The notes under the pieces: generated by a model
Seen by the model: the letters and a program-made list of their open reading frames with translations, nothing else
Told to the model about the DNA's origin: nothing
Databases searched by the model: none
In this document: positions 17,684 through 27,731 of the stretch, one piece after another
How the letters are laid out: every line of letters starts with the position of its first letter
How positions within the stretch are numbered: position 1 is the first letter of the stretch
Program-made: the position numbers and the translations under genes
Source of the DNA: Deltaproteobacteria bacterium
GTDB lineage: Bacteria; Myxococcota_C; UBA6777
Assembly (NCBI GenBank): GCA_002731275.1
Contig: PCBK01000030.1
Coordinates: forward strand, 36,609-100,608
Direction of reading: 5' to 3'
DNA length: 64,000 nt

Positions 17684-20600
17684 CTACCCAACGAGGGGTG
17701 GATAGAGTGGACTGCGGATCTTTTTACGAAGCGAGAGGTGTTTGGGTCCAAGGACAAAGCGCACAAATCGCTTCATCTCTTCATCCTCTAGCATCGCCCT
17801 CCTCAGCTCCCCTCCTGTAGACGATCGCTTCAGCATATCCTGCAACGCAGGTTCGAGAGAGTGACTGGTCAAGAGCCCCATCTGCACAGTCGCTCGAAAA
17901 ACAGCCGCACGCCACTCATCAGGCGTTGGTAGCAGGCTCCTCTCTTGGAGCGAGCACAAGGAGAGCATGGTTTGCCAGACTTCATCAGCGACACCCGCCG
18001 GGCAGGAGGCATACTGGCGCAAAGCCTCAATGATTTCGTAGATTTGATCTCCAAGCGCGAAGTGAGCCCAAAGGGATGGCATCGACGCCGCGAGCATTTT
18101 CCCCAACCGATATCGTAGCTCACGTGAGGACAGATTCGTCCACGCTGGCTCCGAGACCAAAAAAGTCGGGGTCTCAAGGTCAGCCCAACACCAATCGTCT
18201 AGCGCCTCTTGTGTCCCCCACAAACGAACGTGTGTAAGATCCATCAATGGGACATCTTCGGCGAATAAGGTGGAGAGTAGACCATCTTCCTCAAGCGCTT
18301 TGGCATCTTCTGGGGGAGTCGGCACAGACAGGGCTGGCAACCAACGCTTTTTCTTTTGCGCGAAACGCTTGAGCAGCTTTGAAAACTTCTCACATGCAGG
18401 TCCAAAATCAAACACCCACTGCCGCTCGATAGGTGCCAACACGTACCCTGGCCAAAAAGTTTGGGGGCTGGGCGGTGGCAACATAAACGGTAGAGACTCC
18501 CCCAGCTCATGCAAGAGAGAGGCGATCAAGGCGACACCGTTGCTCTCTCCCGAAGCCTTCCAGAGGATTGACAGACGAAGGTACGCGTCTGTGTGGTCCA
18601 CATCCGCGAGCAACGTCCTGATCCACAAAGCGCTCTCTTCCTCAGGCGACTGAGCGAGGCGAGCAGCGGCGTCGAGTAAGACAGGCTCCTCCCCCAACCG
18701 ATGGAGTCCAGTCACATACGTCGCCATGGCCATATTGGGACGCAACAACTTGTGCTCAAACAACTGCGCAAGTTCACACAGATCAGAGCGCATCTGCTCG
18801 TGTTCCCCTCTCTCGTAGGCCAGATCGATCTCCTTACACAGAGAAGCGACGCGCTCGATATGACTGACGTGTAAGACCCCACTTTGCTCTACAGGAACTT
18901 CATCCCCTTCGACTAGACGCGCCATCAAACGGCGAAGATAGACAAGCTCGGCTTCGGGGAGACGTTCGTGTTCATCAAGGAGCTTTTGTGTGAAGGCTTT
19001 CGCACGTTTGGGTTCGCCACGCTGCAAGTAAATACGACTGAGTGCGCGCAGCGGTTCCAACAGCGAGCGGTTGTGCAGATGTGCGTTCAGCCAGGGTTGC
19101 AAGGCATCATCACTAAAGCCCTGTCGCTCGAAGCTGCTGGCCATACCTGTGTAAAGGGACGCAAGCCTCTCGCTCATATTCCCATCGTGTGGGACTGCAT
19201 CGATCTCCCGCTGCAAGAGCTCTCGTACAAGCTCCTCCTTGCCCCGCTCAAGCGCCCACTCTCTCAACACGACATGGATATTGGCTTGCTCTGGAGCGAG
19301 CTGATATGCCCTGTGAAGGTGCATAAAAGCCAGATCGTTTTGTTGCAGATGCTCTCTCTCGATCAGCGCGACCCGCGTATAGATGTGCGAAGCTTCACGT
19401 CGATCTACCGCGCGACCTGGTTGCTGAAGCAGAAGCTCACAAAGCTCCTGGTATGCCCCTACATCTTCGAGTGTGCGTTCGAGTAATTCGAGAATGGAGC
19501 GCTCTTCAGGCGCAAAGATCTGGGCAAGGCGATAAAAAGAGAGCGCTTGGTGGGGATCGTGAAGTTGTCGGTACCAAAGATCGCCAAGCTGGACATAAAG
19601 AGTCGGCAAGTGACCGGAGAATGTGGGATCCACTTCGAGCAATTGAATACGCTGGTACATCGCCTGTGCAGCGATCCCCCAGGCTTGGTGAAGGCTCGCG
19701 AGATCTTCGATTTGGTGAAGCAATGCCTGAGAAGGGAGTGAGGTCGAGAGGAGCAGATTTAACTCACTGCTCGCTTCGTGAGAACGTTGCAGTGCAAACA
19801 GCAAACGCGCGCGCAGTAAACAAAGCTGACGCTGGTACTCGATCGGCAACTCATCGAAGCGGTAGATTTGAAGAAAAGAAGAGATCTGCTCGTGTGCAGC
19901 AGGGTATTCGAGCATCCTCTGTAAGAGCCTTAAACCTTCGGATGCTGTCGCGGGAACGTCCAAGACGGCCTTCAAGGATTCCAACGCGACATCGTACATT
20001 TGAAGCGGCGAGATCGCGATTTGAACGATCTCAAGGTGGATTTGCGTGTGCTCCTCTGGTAGCTCCAGGTACATCTGAAGGCTCTGTAAAACCTGGAGCA
20101 ATGCTTCATATCGACGCATCTTCCGGAGCAATTGGGCCAGAGGACGTAAGATCCCCAACGAACCGGGTAACAAGTGACGCGCTTGTTCATAAGCATGAAT
20201 GGCTTCGAGGGGTTGGCGAAGTCGACGTTCGTAAAGCTCGGCAAGTTGTTGCCATAGATTGGCGCGTGTTGCCTGCAACTTTTCAAGCTCGATCTCTCGA
20301 CGCAACAGTTGACTCACCAACACATCATCTTGTTCCTGACTTGCGAACTGACGCCATTGTCGTATCACATCGATATGATTCGGATACTGCTCTGCGAGTC
20401 TCTCGTAGATCCCCACCGCCCTCTCTCGACTCTCAAGCGACTCCGAGAAGCAGCGCGCGACTTGTAAGCGAAAACTGACTGGACCATGACCTTCCAATGA
20501 CAGGCGTTCCAAAATACCGAACACAACATGTCCACGAGGCATTGGCAGAGCGAGCCTCAAACAACCTTGTAAGATCTCAACGTCATCGGGTTCAAAGGTC

Positions 20601-21976
20601 AAGGCCATCAAACAAAAACGGAGCGCTTGATCGAGTTCTTGCAGCTCTTCTTCGTGTAACACGAGCCACTTACGCAGGAGTGTACGTCGCTGAAGTGGGT
20701 CATCACACGCGTAAAGATGCAGACGGTATACCCACAAAAGCAGCTTCCACTGATGTCGGCGCTGCAATGTCTCGCAGACCAGATCGAAACGATAGGGATC
20801 GTGGGGGACACGCAAAAAAGCCTGCAAAAAGAACGGAAGCGGTTCAACATGTGGGAGTCGAATTTGTTGCAATGCCCGCAATAATTGCAACACAAGGGCA
20901 GGAGACGAAGGGAGCCAACGCACATCAGGAAGCCCCGGCAAAAGAGCATCCAACACGCCCCACTGCTCAGCAGGGATGGCGGCGTTGTAGAACTCCTGCC
21001 AAAGCTCAGGAGAGCGAGGGTGGAGACGAAATAACGCACTCCAAGACTCAATGGCCTTCTCAGGCGCCGAACGCACGTAAATTTGTGCGGCCTCAATGAG
21101 GCAACGTTGTGCGACCTTTGGATCGGGCTGTTGGCTGGCAAATCGTTCGAGATACTTGGCGTGTTCAAGGGCATCTTCGGAAAAGACCCCCTCTCGCACA
21201 CGCTCTGACTTCGCAGCTTGCAGCTCACTCGAAGACCAAAATGACCCCTTCAGCACGTCGAGCAGCTGTCTCAGATGAGTTTGCCAGCCAAACGCACGAC
21301 ATTGCCGAACAACCCAGTAAACCATCTCCTGCGAGACTGTCGTCTCTGGTGCGTTGAGTCTTTGCACAAAGAGTTGCAATGTATGGTGGGGATGGGGGGC
21401 GAGGCTGAGCGAGAGAGTGAGCGCCTTGTGGTTGGCTTCTTCGCGCAACTCATTGGACTCACAACGACGAACAAACCGCAGGTAAAAGTCACGCAAAGAG
21501 GTCCACAAACGATGGCGTGTGAGACCCTTTTCAATCTCACGAAAACAAATGGTCTCGCCATGCTCGCCTTCGAGACGTTGCTCGATTTGGTGCAAGAGTT
21601 GGGGGGGAAAGCGAGGGTCCTGGTAACAAGAGAGCAGAGAACAAACACCACGAGTGTACGAAGGTTCGGAGAGCAAGATTCGCTGCAGAGTGTTGCGCTC
21701 TTCTTCGTTGAGTTGAAAGTGCAGAATGGACTCTTTTTCCCGGCGTAATAACCGCGCAATATGTGGGTAGTCGTCCTGCAGATCGTCAAGAGGATGGTGT
21801 TGGTTTGGTGTTTTGTAACACTGGAAGGCTTTGAGTAAGAGCCCACCGCGTTTTTGCCGTTCAGACGATTGCCCAGAGAGCCACCCCTGATATGCGTTGG
21901 TAAGTTGGTTCCACTGCTGTTGTTGGGCAAACTGGATCAAATCGGCATAAGGGGGGAAGGAAGATGTATTCGCCAA
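17684..21976 (-). CDS. Giant cytoplasmic TPR-repeat protein
   Basis: A 1,430-residue protein built almost wholly of helical tetratrico/HEAT-like repeats. Recognisable TPR units include LAELYERRLRQPLEAIHAYEQARHL and LGDLWYRQLHDPHQALSFYRLAQIFAPEER. There is no signal peptide or membrane helix. The last ~280 residues are less repetitive and include TPTFLVSEPAWTNLSSRELRYRLGKMLA, which resembles the C-terminal domain of very large TPR proteins in myxobacteria. The start codon is TTG (21976-21974), supported by GGGAGAG six bases upstream. Some 70 bases separate it from the AgmX-like gene upstream on the same strand, so a shared transcript is likely. A scaffold role is expected; the partners are unknown. 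Confidence 0.83.
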   Translation of the reverse strand: MANTSSFPPYADLIQFAQQQQWNQLTNAYQGWLSGQSSERQKRGGLLLKAFQCYKTPNQHHPLDDLQDDYPHIARLLRREKESILHFQLNEEERNTLQRILLSEPSYTRGVCSLLSCYQDPRFPPQLLHQIEQRLEGEHGETICFREIEKGLTRHRLWTSLRDFYLRFVRRCESNELREEANHKALTLSLSLAPHPHHTLQLFVQRLNAPETTVSQEMVYWVVRQCRAFGWQTHLRQLLDVLKGSFWSSSELQAAKSERVREGVFSEDALEHAKYLERFASQQPDPKVAQRCLIEAAQIYVRSAPEKAIESWSALFRLHPRSPELWQEFYNAAIPAEQWGVLDALLPGLPDVRWLPSSPALVLQLLRALQQIRLPHVEPLPFFLQAFLRVPHDPYRFDLVCETLQRRHQWKLLLWVYRLHLYACDDPLQRRTLLRKWLVLHEEELQELDQALRFCLMALTFEPDDVEILQGCLRLALPMPRGHVVFGILERLSLEGHGPVSFRLQVARCFSESLESRERAVGIYERLAEQYPNHIDVIRQWRQFASQEQDDVLVSQLLRREIELEKLQATRANLWQQLAELYERRLRQPLEAIHAYEQARHLLPGSLGILRPLAQLLRKMRRYEALLQVLQSLQMYLELPEEHTQIHLEIVQIAISPLQMYDVALESLKAVLDVPATASEGLRLLQRMLEYPAAHEQISSFLQIYRFDELPIEYQRQLCLLRARLLFALQRSHEASSELNLLLSTSLPSQALLHQIEDLASLHQAWGIAAQAMYQRIQLLEVDPTFSGHLPTLYVQLGDLWYRQLHDPHQALSFYRLAQIFAPEERSILELLERTLEDVGAYQELCELLLQQPGRAVDRREASHIYTRVALIEREHLQQNDLAFMHLHRAYQLAPEQANIHVVLREWALERGKEELVRELLQREIDAVPHDGNMSERLASLYTGMASSFERQGFSDDALQPWLNAHLHNRSLLEPLRALSRIYLQRGEPKRAKAFTQKLLDEHERLPEAELVYLRRLMARLVEGDEVPVEQSGVLHVSHIERVASLCKEIDLAYERGEHEQMRSDLCELAQLFEHKLLRPNMAMATYVTGLHRLGEEPVLLDAAARLAQSPEEESALWIRTLLADVDHTDAYLRLSILWKASGESNGVALIASLLHELGESLPFMLPPPSPQTFWPGYVLAPIERQWVFDFGPACEKFSKLLKRFAQKKKRWLPALSVPTPPEDAKALEEDGLLSTLFAEDVPLMDLTHVRLWGTQEALDDWCWADLETPTFLVSEPAWTNLSSRELRYRLGKMLAASMPSLWAHFALGDQIYEIIEALRQYASCPAGVADEVWQTMLSLCSLQERSLLPTPDEWRAAVFRATVQMGLLTSHSLEPALQDMLKRSSTGGELRRAMLEDEEMKRFVRFVLGPKHLSLRKKIRSPLYPPLVG

Positions 21977-22047
21977 ACCACTCTCCCTGGAGCAAAAGGG
22001 TATGAAGAGCTGGCCACCATTGCGTGACGTGCTCTCTTGAGGAGGTC

Positions 22048-24321
22048 TTAAAACACGGGCTTTAGGTCGTATGGGACTTGCAAGCGAATGTTCTCGGAGC
22101 CGTTGAATGCGTCAAAAGTCCACCGCTTCATGGTGCGCTGGATACAATTTGTGATGGGTTTTCCGCGAAAACGTCGGGTCATCGCACGTACACCAGCGAC
22201 ATCACCAGAAGGTCGAATCTCCAACTCCATGATCAAGCGCCCTTGGACGACGACCTTTCGCAGGTAGTTTTCATAGCAATATTTGACTTTGCCCATGTGC
22301 TTGTTGAGCGTTTTGATGATGCGTTTGTACATCGAGCGGGAGATCCCTTTGGGGATCGGTCCTGTCGGCTTCGTCTTCACCTTGATCCCCAGACGCTTGC
22401 TCGCGGCTGCGAGCGCAGCGAGCTGTGCTCGTTCCAGCGCAGAGCTCGACTGTTTAGACGTGATGGGCGTGATCTTCCGACGCACGACCCGCCTCGCGGT
22501 GCTCCGACCGCGGACTTTTTTTCGCTTCTTGGGTGCCACTCTTCTCGGGATGTATGTCTTCCCTTCCAACAAGGCTTTTCGCTGCGCTTCTTCTTCTTTG
22601 GACAGCTTGCGGCCCTTTTTGATTTTCTTGAGGAGCGCGATCTTTTGGCCTTTTTTACCAGGCGTGTCCTTCTTGAGTTGAGAACCAAAGATGAACGGCA
22701 ACGACACGAGCAGCAACACGAGCAGACCACCACCGATGATCAAACGAGACGTCCACTTCTCCTTGATGGTCTCTTTAATTTCGATAATATCGGCATCATC
22801 GACATCAAACTCTTCAAACTCGTCTTCCGCTTCCTCTTCGGGGAGTGGAGGAAGAGTCACCTCCAAAACACCATTGTCGATGCTTCCACGCGCCATCAAG
22901 TCGCTCTCAAAGAAGGACTCTTCTTCGGATGACTCTGCGAGTGGAGGAGGCGTGAGTTGGTCGAGCTCGGCGGGCAACGCTTGGGATTCGAGCGCGATAT
23001 TTTGACCGTCAACAGGAGACTCCGAAACAGCCGCCGCCTTCGTTTCGACCTTCTCCGATGTTTCCTCTTTCGCCGGCGCGATGTCCTCACTGGTCTCTTG
23101 ATCAGCCAGGAAAGGATCTTCTTTCTCTTCCAGCGCGAAGGGATCTTCTTTTTCCTCAAGCGCGAAGGGATCGGGCTTCTCTTCTAAAGCGAATGGATCG
23201 GGTTTTTCCTCAAGCGCGAAGGGATCTTCTTTCTCTTCCAGCGCAAAAGGATCAGGCTTCTCTTCCAGTGCAAAGGGGTCGGGCTTCTCTTCCAACGCAA
23301 AAGGATCGGGCTTCTCTTCCAGCGCGAAGGGATCTTCTTTTTCCTCAAGCGCGAAGGGATCGGGCTTCTCTTCTAACGCGAAGGGATCCTCTTTGACCTC
23401 AAGCGCGAAGGGATCTTCTTTTTCCTCAAGCGCAAAAGGGTCTTCTTTTTCTTCGAGTGCGAAGGGAGCCTCTTTTTCCTCTGGTACAAGAAGGGAATCT
23501 TTTTCTTCGAGTGCGAAGGGATCGTCTTGTGTCGTCAGAGAGGCAGGTTCTTCGACTGGTATCTCTTCTTCTGAAGGGGCTTCGACGGGGAGGGGTGCGT
23601 CTTCGACCGGTGCGTCACCGACGAGATCGGCAATCGATTGAATACGAGTGGGTTCAGCGGCATCGAGTTCATCGTCGGATTCGGGGATATCGTCGAGGCT
23701 GGGTTCCGGTCCGTGGTCAGGCAGGCTCTCTTGCTGCCTTGCGAGTGGACTGACTGTGTCTTGTACGGTCCGTTGGTTTTCAGGAGCGGGCTCTGCGATA
23801 TTGGCCTGAAAAGAGCTCTGCAGGGCAGGTACTTTCGAGGCAGGAATCCAGTCAGCCCATCCACCGCGCCACACGAGGTTTTGACCATTTGCACGCCCGC
23901 TTTTGATGTGCGCTTGCAGCTCACTCAAGACGGTGGGTCCAATAGGTGATCCCCCAAGCGCGATAAACCAGACAGGTTCTTCTTGTTTCTCTTCGCGCAG
24001 TTGTTTGAGCCAATCTGCCGAGATACGTGCGACAACGGTGCGCTCGCGGCCCTCCTCTTCTTGGGAGGTGTGAATGGAAGCGCCTTCGGCTTGATGGGCC
24101 TGATACGCGGGGTGCTTAGGCTTAGACGCCTGTGGGGCAGCAGGTGATGTGGCAGGCACAGGTCGAAGAGGTCCTGCTCCCGCACGTGCCTGACGTGCTG
24201 TGGGATCGCGTACGATAATGATGTTCGAGCATTTCTTACATCGAATCTTCAGGACTTTTTTTTGGACTTTGTGGTCTGCGATGGAGTATTTGGCCTTACA
24301 TTTGTCGCAGATAAATCTCAT
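22048..24321 (-). CDS. AgmX/GltJ-like membrane protein: MJ0042 zinc ribbon, GYF_2, repeat linker, TM helix, AgmX C-terminal domain
   Basis: A 757-residue protein. It begins with an MJ0042-type zinc ribbon (Cys5, Cys8, Cys28, Cys31). A GYF_2 domain follows at about 115-168 (VWFIALGGSPIGPTVLSELQ ... WRGGWADWIPA). An acidic linker contains 12 perfect or near-perfect DPFALEEKE/P nonapeptides (residues 294-401) plus flanking variants. A membrane helix lies at about 526-546, then a Lys/Arg-rich stretch. The C-terminal AgmX/PglI domain (about 670-757) has the paired-Cys pattern KYCYENYL ... ITNCIQRTMKRWTF. In Myxococcus xanthus AgmX/GltJ has this order and links cytoplasmic MglA/AglZ to the envelope in gliding. 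Whether this organism glides cannot be told, as no other glt/agl gene is visible. Confidence 0.87.
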   Translation of the reverse strand: MRFICDKCKAKYSIADHKVQKKVLKIRCKKCSNIIIVRDPTARQARAGAGPLRPVPATSPAAPQASKPKHPAYQAHQAEGASIHTSQEEEGRERTVVARISADWLKQLREEKQEEPVWFIALGGSPIGPTVLSELQAHIKSGRANGQNLVWRGGWADWIPASKVPALQSSFQANIAEPAPENQRTVQDTVSPLARQQESLPDHGPEPSLDDIPESDDELDAAEPTRIQSIADLVGDAPVEDAPLPVEAPSEEEIPVEEPASLTTQDDPFALEEKDSLLVPEEKEAPFALEEKEDPFALEEKEDPFALEVKEDPFALEEKPDPFALEEKEDPFALEEKPDPFALEEKPDPFALEEKPDPFALEEKEDPFALEEKPDPFALEEKPDPFALEEKEDPFALEEKEDPFLADQETSEDIAPAKEETSEKVETKAAAVSESPVDGQNIALESQALPAELDQLTPPPLAESSEEESFFESDLMARGSIDNGVLEVTLPPLPEEEAEDEFEEFDVDDADIIEIKETIKEKWTSRLIIGGGLLVLLLVSLPFIFGSQLKKDTPGKKGQKIALLKKIKKGRKLSKEEEAQRKALLEGKTYIPRRVAPKKRKKVRGRSTARRVVRRKITPITSKQSSSALERAQLAALAAASKRLGIKVKTKPTGPIPKGISRSMYKRIIKTLNKHMGKVKYCYENYLRKVVVQGRLIMELEIRPSGDVAGVRAMTRRFRGKPITNCIQRTMKRWTFDAFNGSENIRLQVPYDLKPVF
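23119..23469 (-). repeat. 27-bp in-frame tandem repeat, 13 units, coding DPFALEEKE/P
   Basis: Thirteen adjacent 27-bp units code for a nine-residue acidic repeat in the linker of the AgmX-like protein (residues 285-401). Units differ mainly by silent changes and by Glu/Pro at the ninth position; one has Val for Glu, and the first begins with Ala. Loose copies flank the array, extending it to about 23110-23523. Such arrays expand and contract by slippage or recombination. Confidence 0.92.
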
Positions 24322-24512
24322 GGGATTGGGTTCTCTTGTTTGTGGGGTTGAGGGATTTGTGTAAGCACGATAGACAAAGAGCGTACCGCATATGTCTGGG
24401 CTCGTATGGAGGCCGGATTATAGCACTTGGTTTTGGGGAGTTCAACCCTTTTTCTTCGTTCGAAAAGTGGGATGAATGGAAGGTCGATATGCCCGATAAA
24501 GAGAGGATGTAC

Positions 24513-27500
24513 CTATGGAACAGACAGCGCGCGTCGTGCCTCCAACAACGAGAGATGCCACTCGCCGCTCTTCGAGCGATGGAAGACGCTGTGCATGGGC
24601 TTGGGCTCTTGCTTTTTAGTGTGTAGAACCCACCGGGCATACGCGATCCTCGCACCACTCTCCTGATGAACATAGCACTCTGTCACGCGGGGTTTCGGAA
24701 AGGACTTCTCTTTCTCCTTTAAGTACTCCATCAACAGCGCTCGGACGACTTGGCTGGACAAACGGGTACCATCGCTGCGTTTGTATTTGACCATAACCCC
24801 TCCGCTCCATTCATACGCACCGAGGAACCACTGCCCTTGGTTGGAGCGGAAGAACTGTGTGCGACGAAACAGCGTATCGTCATCGCCAAGAGATAGAGAC
24901 CAGTGAGCCCATGCGGTCGAGGGATCATTTTCCTGGAAGATATAGAGGTCTTTGAGTCGAGCGCCTGTAAAGCGTTCATTTGCGTCTTCACGCCAATAAC
25001 GACGGATCAACCGCTTGGCCAACGCTGCAGAGAAGCGCTCACCTTGTTGCCCATGAAAGCGAACGTTGTAGGAGACCTTCGTCGAGGGGCGGGCCAAAAA
25101 CCACATCCCTTTGTTGGCGCGCAAGAAGACACTTTGGTACAGCTTCCCCTCAAAGACATGCTTCTTCTTGCGGACCTTTCGCTCATGAGAGAGCCAACGA
25201 GCATACGCGATCGCGCGTCCCTTCGGTTGGTAAATGTACAACTCGCGGATCAACAACCGTCGTCTCTGTGAACGCCAATAGCGACGTAACAAAGAACGAG
25301 CTACCTCACTTGAGAAGTGGGCCTTGTCGTTGGCCGCAAATTGCAGTGAGCCTCCGGTTCCTACTTTGGGGCGCGCGAGGATCCAACGTCCTGATGTGTC
25401 ACGTCGAAACAAACTTTGGATCGACTCTCGCCGCCCTTTTTGCCAATGCACGATCGAATGTGGACGACTTTTCACCTGATGGATGTACATCAATTGTGGC
25501 GAAAATGTAGAGGAGTTGGCGGTGTAATAATCGTTGAGGAGTCGCCTCGCGACAGCCTCATCCAGCCGCTTGCTTCCCTTCATCGAGAAGGAGTACAGCT
25601 CGTCTTCCGCAGTGCGAATACCATAACGAGAGAGATGCCAGCGCCCGTCATTAGAGTAATGGAACAACGTCTTCACATACCACGAGCGTAGACGTTTGCC
25701 GGGCGTTTGCTTGTGTAGCTTCCAGTACGCGAACGCCTGATGACGTTTAGGCTCCTGATACACGTATAGATGGATAATTTTGACGTGTGAGAACCCACCA
25801 CGTAGCGCCCAAAACTTTTTGATCAAGGCTTTGGCCGTATTGGTTTTGAGAGTGGCGCCACTGTTTATCGCACAACGGACCTCGTAAGAACCGTCAAGCT
25901 CGGCCTGTGCGAGCACCCAACGTTGATCGGAGGAGAGCTCAAACAGCGAGCGCGTTCTTTTCTTGCTCTTTAAGTCGATCCAGTGGGCATATGCGTAACG
26001 CTGTCCAGGCTCCTGGTATACATAGAGCGAGAGGTTCTCTTTTTTGATGGGGGTGTTGTGTTGCTCGAAGGAGAGCAACAAGAGCTCTTTCGCGAGGGCT
26101 TCGGAGAGTCTCTCGCTGCTGGCTTTTTTGGAGGGATACACATCGGGCTCACGATAGCCCATAGAGAGGAGGGTTTTTCGGACCGTTGAGGTTACGTAAG
26201 CCCGCCCAGAATCGACGCTCATCACACCAATAAGTCCGAGCAAAGCGATCGTCTCGATCGCACCAAGGAAGATCCCCACAATCGCGATGCCTTTACCTCC
26301 AAACATGCTGGGTTCCCGCGCGATACGTCGACGAGCAGAGAAGCCTAACAACAGCGCGAGTGGACCAAGGACCAAAAAAGGCAACAACAACAAAGAAAGA
26401 ATCGCCCTCGTCTCTGTTTGGAGAGGTCCAGCCTCGATAGAAGACTCCAGATTTTCGGCCCAAAACTCTTCCGCAGATTGTTGTTTTTGGTCGCGTTGAC
26501 TTGGCGGAGGTTGAGGGGGAAGTTGCTGTTGGGCAGCGAGGCCATGTGCTGGCGTGGGTGTCGGCGCGGGAGCACTCGAACGGGGTGCCGGGCGCGGCAG
26601 CGGCGTCGGTGCAGATGCAGCGAGACCATGCGCTGGCGTCGGACGCGGCGTCGTCGGAGCGAGACCATGCGCTGGAGTGGGCGTCACAACAACGGGCTGG
26701 TGTGGGACGCCAGACCCGCCTGCGGGATGTTGTGCTGGTACGTTAGAAGAGGCTACGTTTTGAGAGGGGGCTGCGTTTTGGATAGAATGTTGGATGAGCT
26801 GGTGGCGTTGTTTTTGGTACTGTTCATCCTCACTAGACGTCTCTATGACAGCTTGTCGCACCTCTGGGAGGAATTGTTGTGTATCGCTCTCTTCTGGAGG
26901 TGGAAGATCGTCAACGCTCTTCACGCCCAGCGCCTCGGGAGGAGGCTCTGTGACCAATGTACTCTTTGCCGATTGCGTGCCAAAGCCCTGCGCTTCGAGC
27001 TCATTCATGATCAACAAGGGGTTCCTGCTGACCGCTGTTGATTCGACAGGCTCGGAAGGATAATCATCCTCATCGAGATCTACATGTTGTGCTTCGGCGG
27101 GGTTTTCCTCGCGCAAGAGGACAGGGTTGAGTCCGATCGCAGTCGATTCATTGTGGACGATCCCCTCTTCTTCGTCATCAAAAGAGAAGTCAGAGACTTG
27201 AACGGCGGCGTCCCCTTTCGGTGCGAGAGTGTGTTCCAGGGGGGCAGCTTCATCAATAGAGATAGAAGAGACGACAAAATCATCCACAGGAGGTTTGGGG
27301 CTGCTGTCTTCGTTCTCGTCTACCGCCTCGTTCGTTTCCTCGAAGTCCTTGGGCTTTTGGACATCATGGATCGAGATCGCGACAGTGCTCTCGTGTTCGA
27401 TGGGGATATCGTCATCTTCAAGAGAATCCGACGCTTGGGGAGGCACTGCTGTAAAAGCTGAGTTGTCGTCCTCTTCGGAGACCTGTATGGTGTGTCCACA

Positions 27501-27578
27501 GTTACACGGGAACATGTATCCAGCGGGATAGCCAGAGATATCATAACGTCGGTCACAAGAAGGGCAATGAATGAACAT
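24513..27578 (-). CDS. Zinc-ribbon, DUF4190-like membrane protein with six copies of an unnamed ~90-residue repeat
   Basis: A 1,021-residue protein. It begins with a zinc-ribbon-like knuckle (Cys5, Cys8, Cys25, Cys27), then an acidic and later Pro/Ala-rich disordered segment (30-385, with TPAHGLA three times). Two membrane helices lie at about 391-413 and 428-453 with the DUF4190-type LLGFSARRRIAREP...GGKGIAIVGIFLG between them. Residues about 476-1012 are six tandem repeats. Each carries a leading helix (LSEALAKELL, TNTAKALIKKFW, SSEVARSLLRRYW), then LYVYQEP, then AYAHW, then RWVLA. AAGGG precedes the ATG at 27578. The repeats should lie outside the cytoplasm if the zinc ribbon is inside. 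It is transcribed toward the AgmX-like gene. The function is unknown. Confidence 0.82.
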   Translation of the reverse strand: MFIHCPSCDRRYDISGYPAGYMFPCNCGHTIQVSEEDDNSAFTAVPPQASDSLEDDDIPIEHESTVAISIHDVQKPKDFEETNEAVDENEDSSPKPPVDDFVVSSISIDEAAPLEHTLAPKGDAAVQVSDFSFDDEEEGIVHNESTAIGLNPVLLREENPAEAQHVDLDEDDYPSEPVESTAVSRNPLLIMNELEAQGFGTQSAKSTLVTEPPPEALGVKSVDDLPPPEESDTQQFLPEVRQAVIETSSEDEQYQKQRHQLIQHSIQNAAPSQNVASSNVPAQHPAGGSGVPHQPVVVTPTPAHGLAPTTPRPTPAHGLAASAPTPLPRPAPRSSAPAPTPTPAHGLAAQQQLPPQPPPSQRDQKQQSAEEFWAENLESSIEAGPLQTETRAILSLLLLPFLVLGPLALLLGFSARRRIAREPSMFGGKGIAIVGIFLGAIETIALLGLIGVMSVDSGRAYVTSTVRKTLLSMGYREPDVYPSKKASSERLSEALAKELLLLSFEQHNTPIKKENLSLYVYQEPGQRYAYAHWIDLKSKKRTRSLFELSSDQRWVLAQAELDGSYEVRCAINSGATLKTNTAKALIKKFWALRGGFSHVKIIHLYVYQEPKRHQAFAYWKLHKQTPGKRLRSWYVKTLFHYSNDGRWHLSRYGIRTAEDELYSFSMKGSKRLDEAVARRLLNDYYTANSSTFSPQLMYIHQVKSRPHSIVHWQKGRRESIQSLFRRDTSGRWILARPKVGTGGSLQFAANDKAHFSSEVARSLLRRYWRSQRRRLLIRELYIYQPKGRAIAYARWLSHERKVRKKKHVFEGKLYQSVFLRANKGMWFLARPSTKVSYNVRFHGQQGERFSAALAKRLIRRYWREDANERFTGARLKDLYIFQENDPSTAWAHWSLSLGDDDTLFRRTQFFRSNQGQWFLGAYEWSGGVMVKYKRSDGTRLSSQVVRALLMEYLKEKEKSFPKPRVTECYVHQESGARIAYARWVLHTKKQEPKPMHSVFHRSKSGEWHLSLLEARRALSVP
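24543..26153 (-). repeat. Six protein-level repeats of an unnamed domain
   Basis: Approximate units in the 1,021-residue protein are residues 476-559, 560-651, 652-736, 737-830, 831-920 and 921-1012. The shared pattern is a basic amphipathic helix ending in (K/R)x(Y/F)W or YY, about 20 variable residues, a strand Y-(V/I)-(Y/H/F)-Q, a strand ending in A-x-W or HW, and a closing (R/Q/E)W-(V/I/H/F)-L. Identity between units is low, so the DNA does not look repetitive. The second and third units deviate most. Confidence 0.75.
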
Positions 27579-27695
27579 ATGGATCCCTTTGATGCCATTG
27601 ACAGGCTCAGGAAAGAATGTTTCAGGCTCACAAGGTCTTCATTTCTAGCTGAATCCAACAGTCATTGTCAACGACAAACTCCGATGGAGCCACTC

Positions 27696-27723
27696 TTGAC
27701 ACGCATGAAAGCGATGTTATAGT
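27696..27723 (+). promoter_or_regulatory. Strong sigma-70 type promoter
   Basis: TTGACA (27696-27701), a 16-base spacer and TATAGT (27718-27723) make one of the two best promoters in the window. Transcription should begin near 27730, either two bases before the small reading frame at 27732 or giving a ~255-base leader for the DHH phosphoesterase at 27985. The surrounding gap is 27579-27984; apart from the small frame nothing else was found in it. Confidence 0.65.
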
Positions 27724-27731
27724 CAGCAAAC

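Noticed and set aside
19453-20478. A 341-codon plus-strand frame opposite the giant TPR gene
   Set aside because: It lies wholly antisense to a clear TPR gene and has a biased, motif-free composition with no ribosome-binding site.
23110-23523. Regular 27-base repeats resembling a CRISPR array
   Set aside because: The units touch without spacers and keep the reading frame, coding a nine-residue protein repeat.
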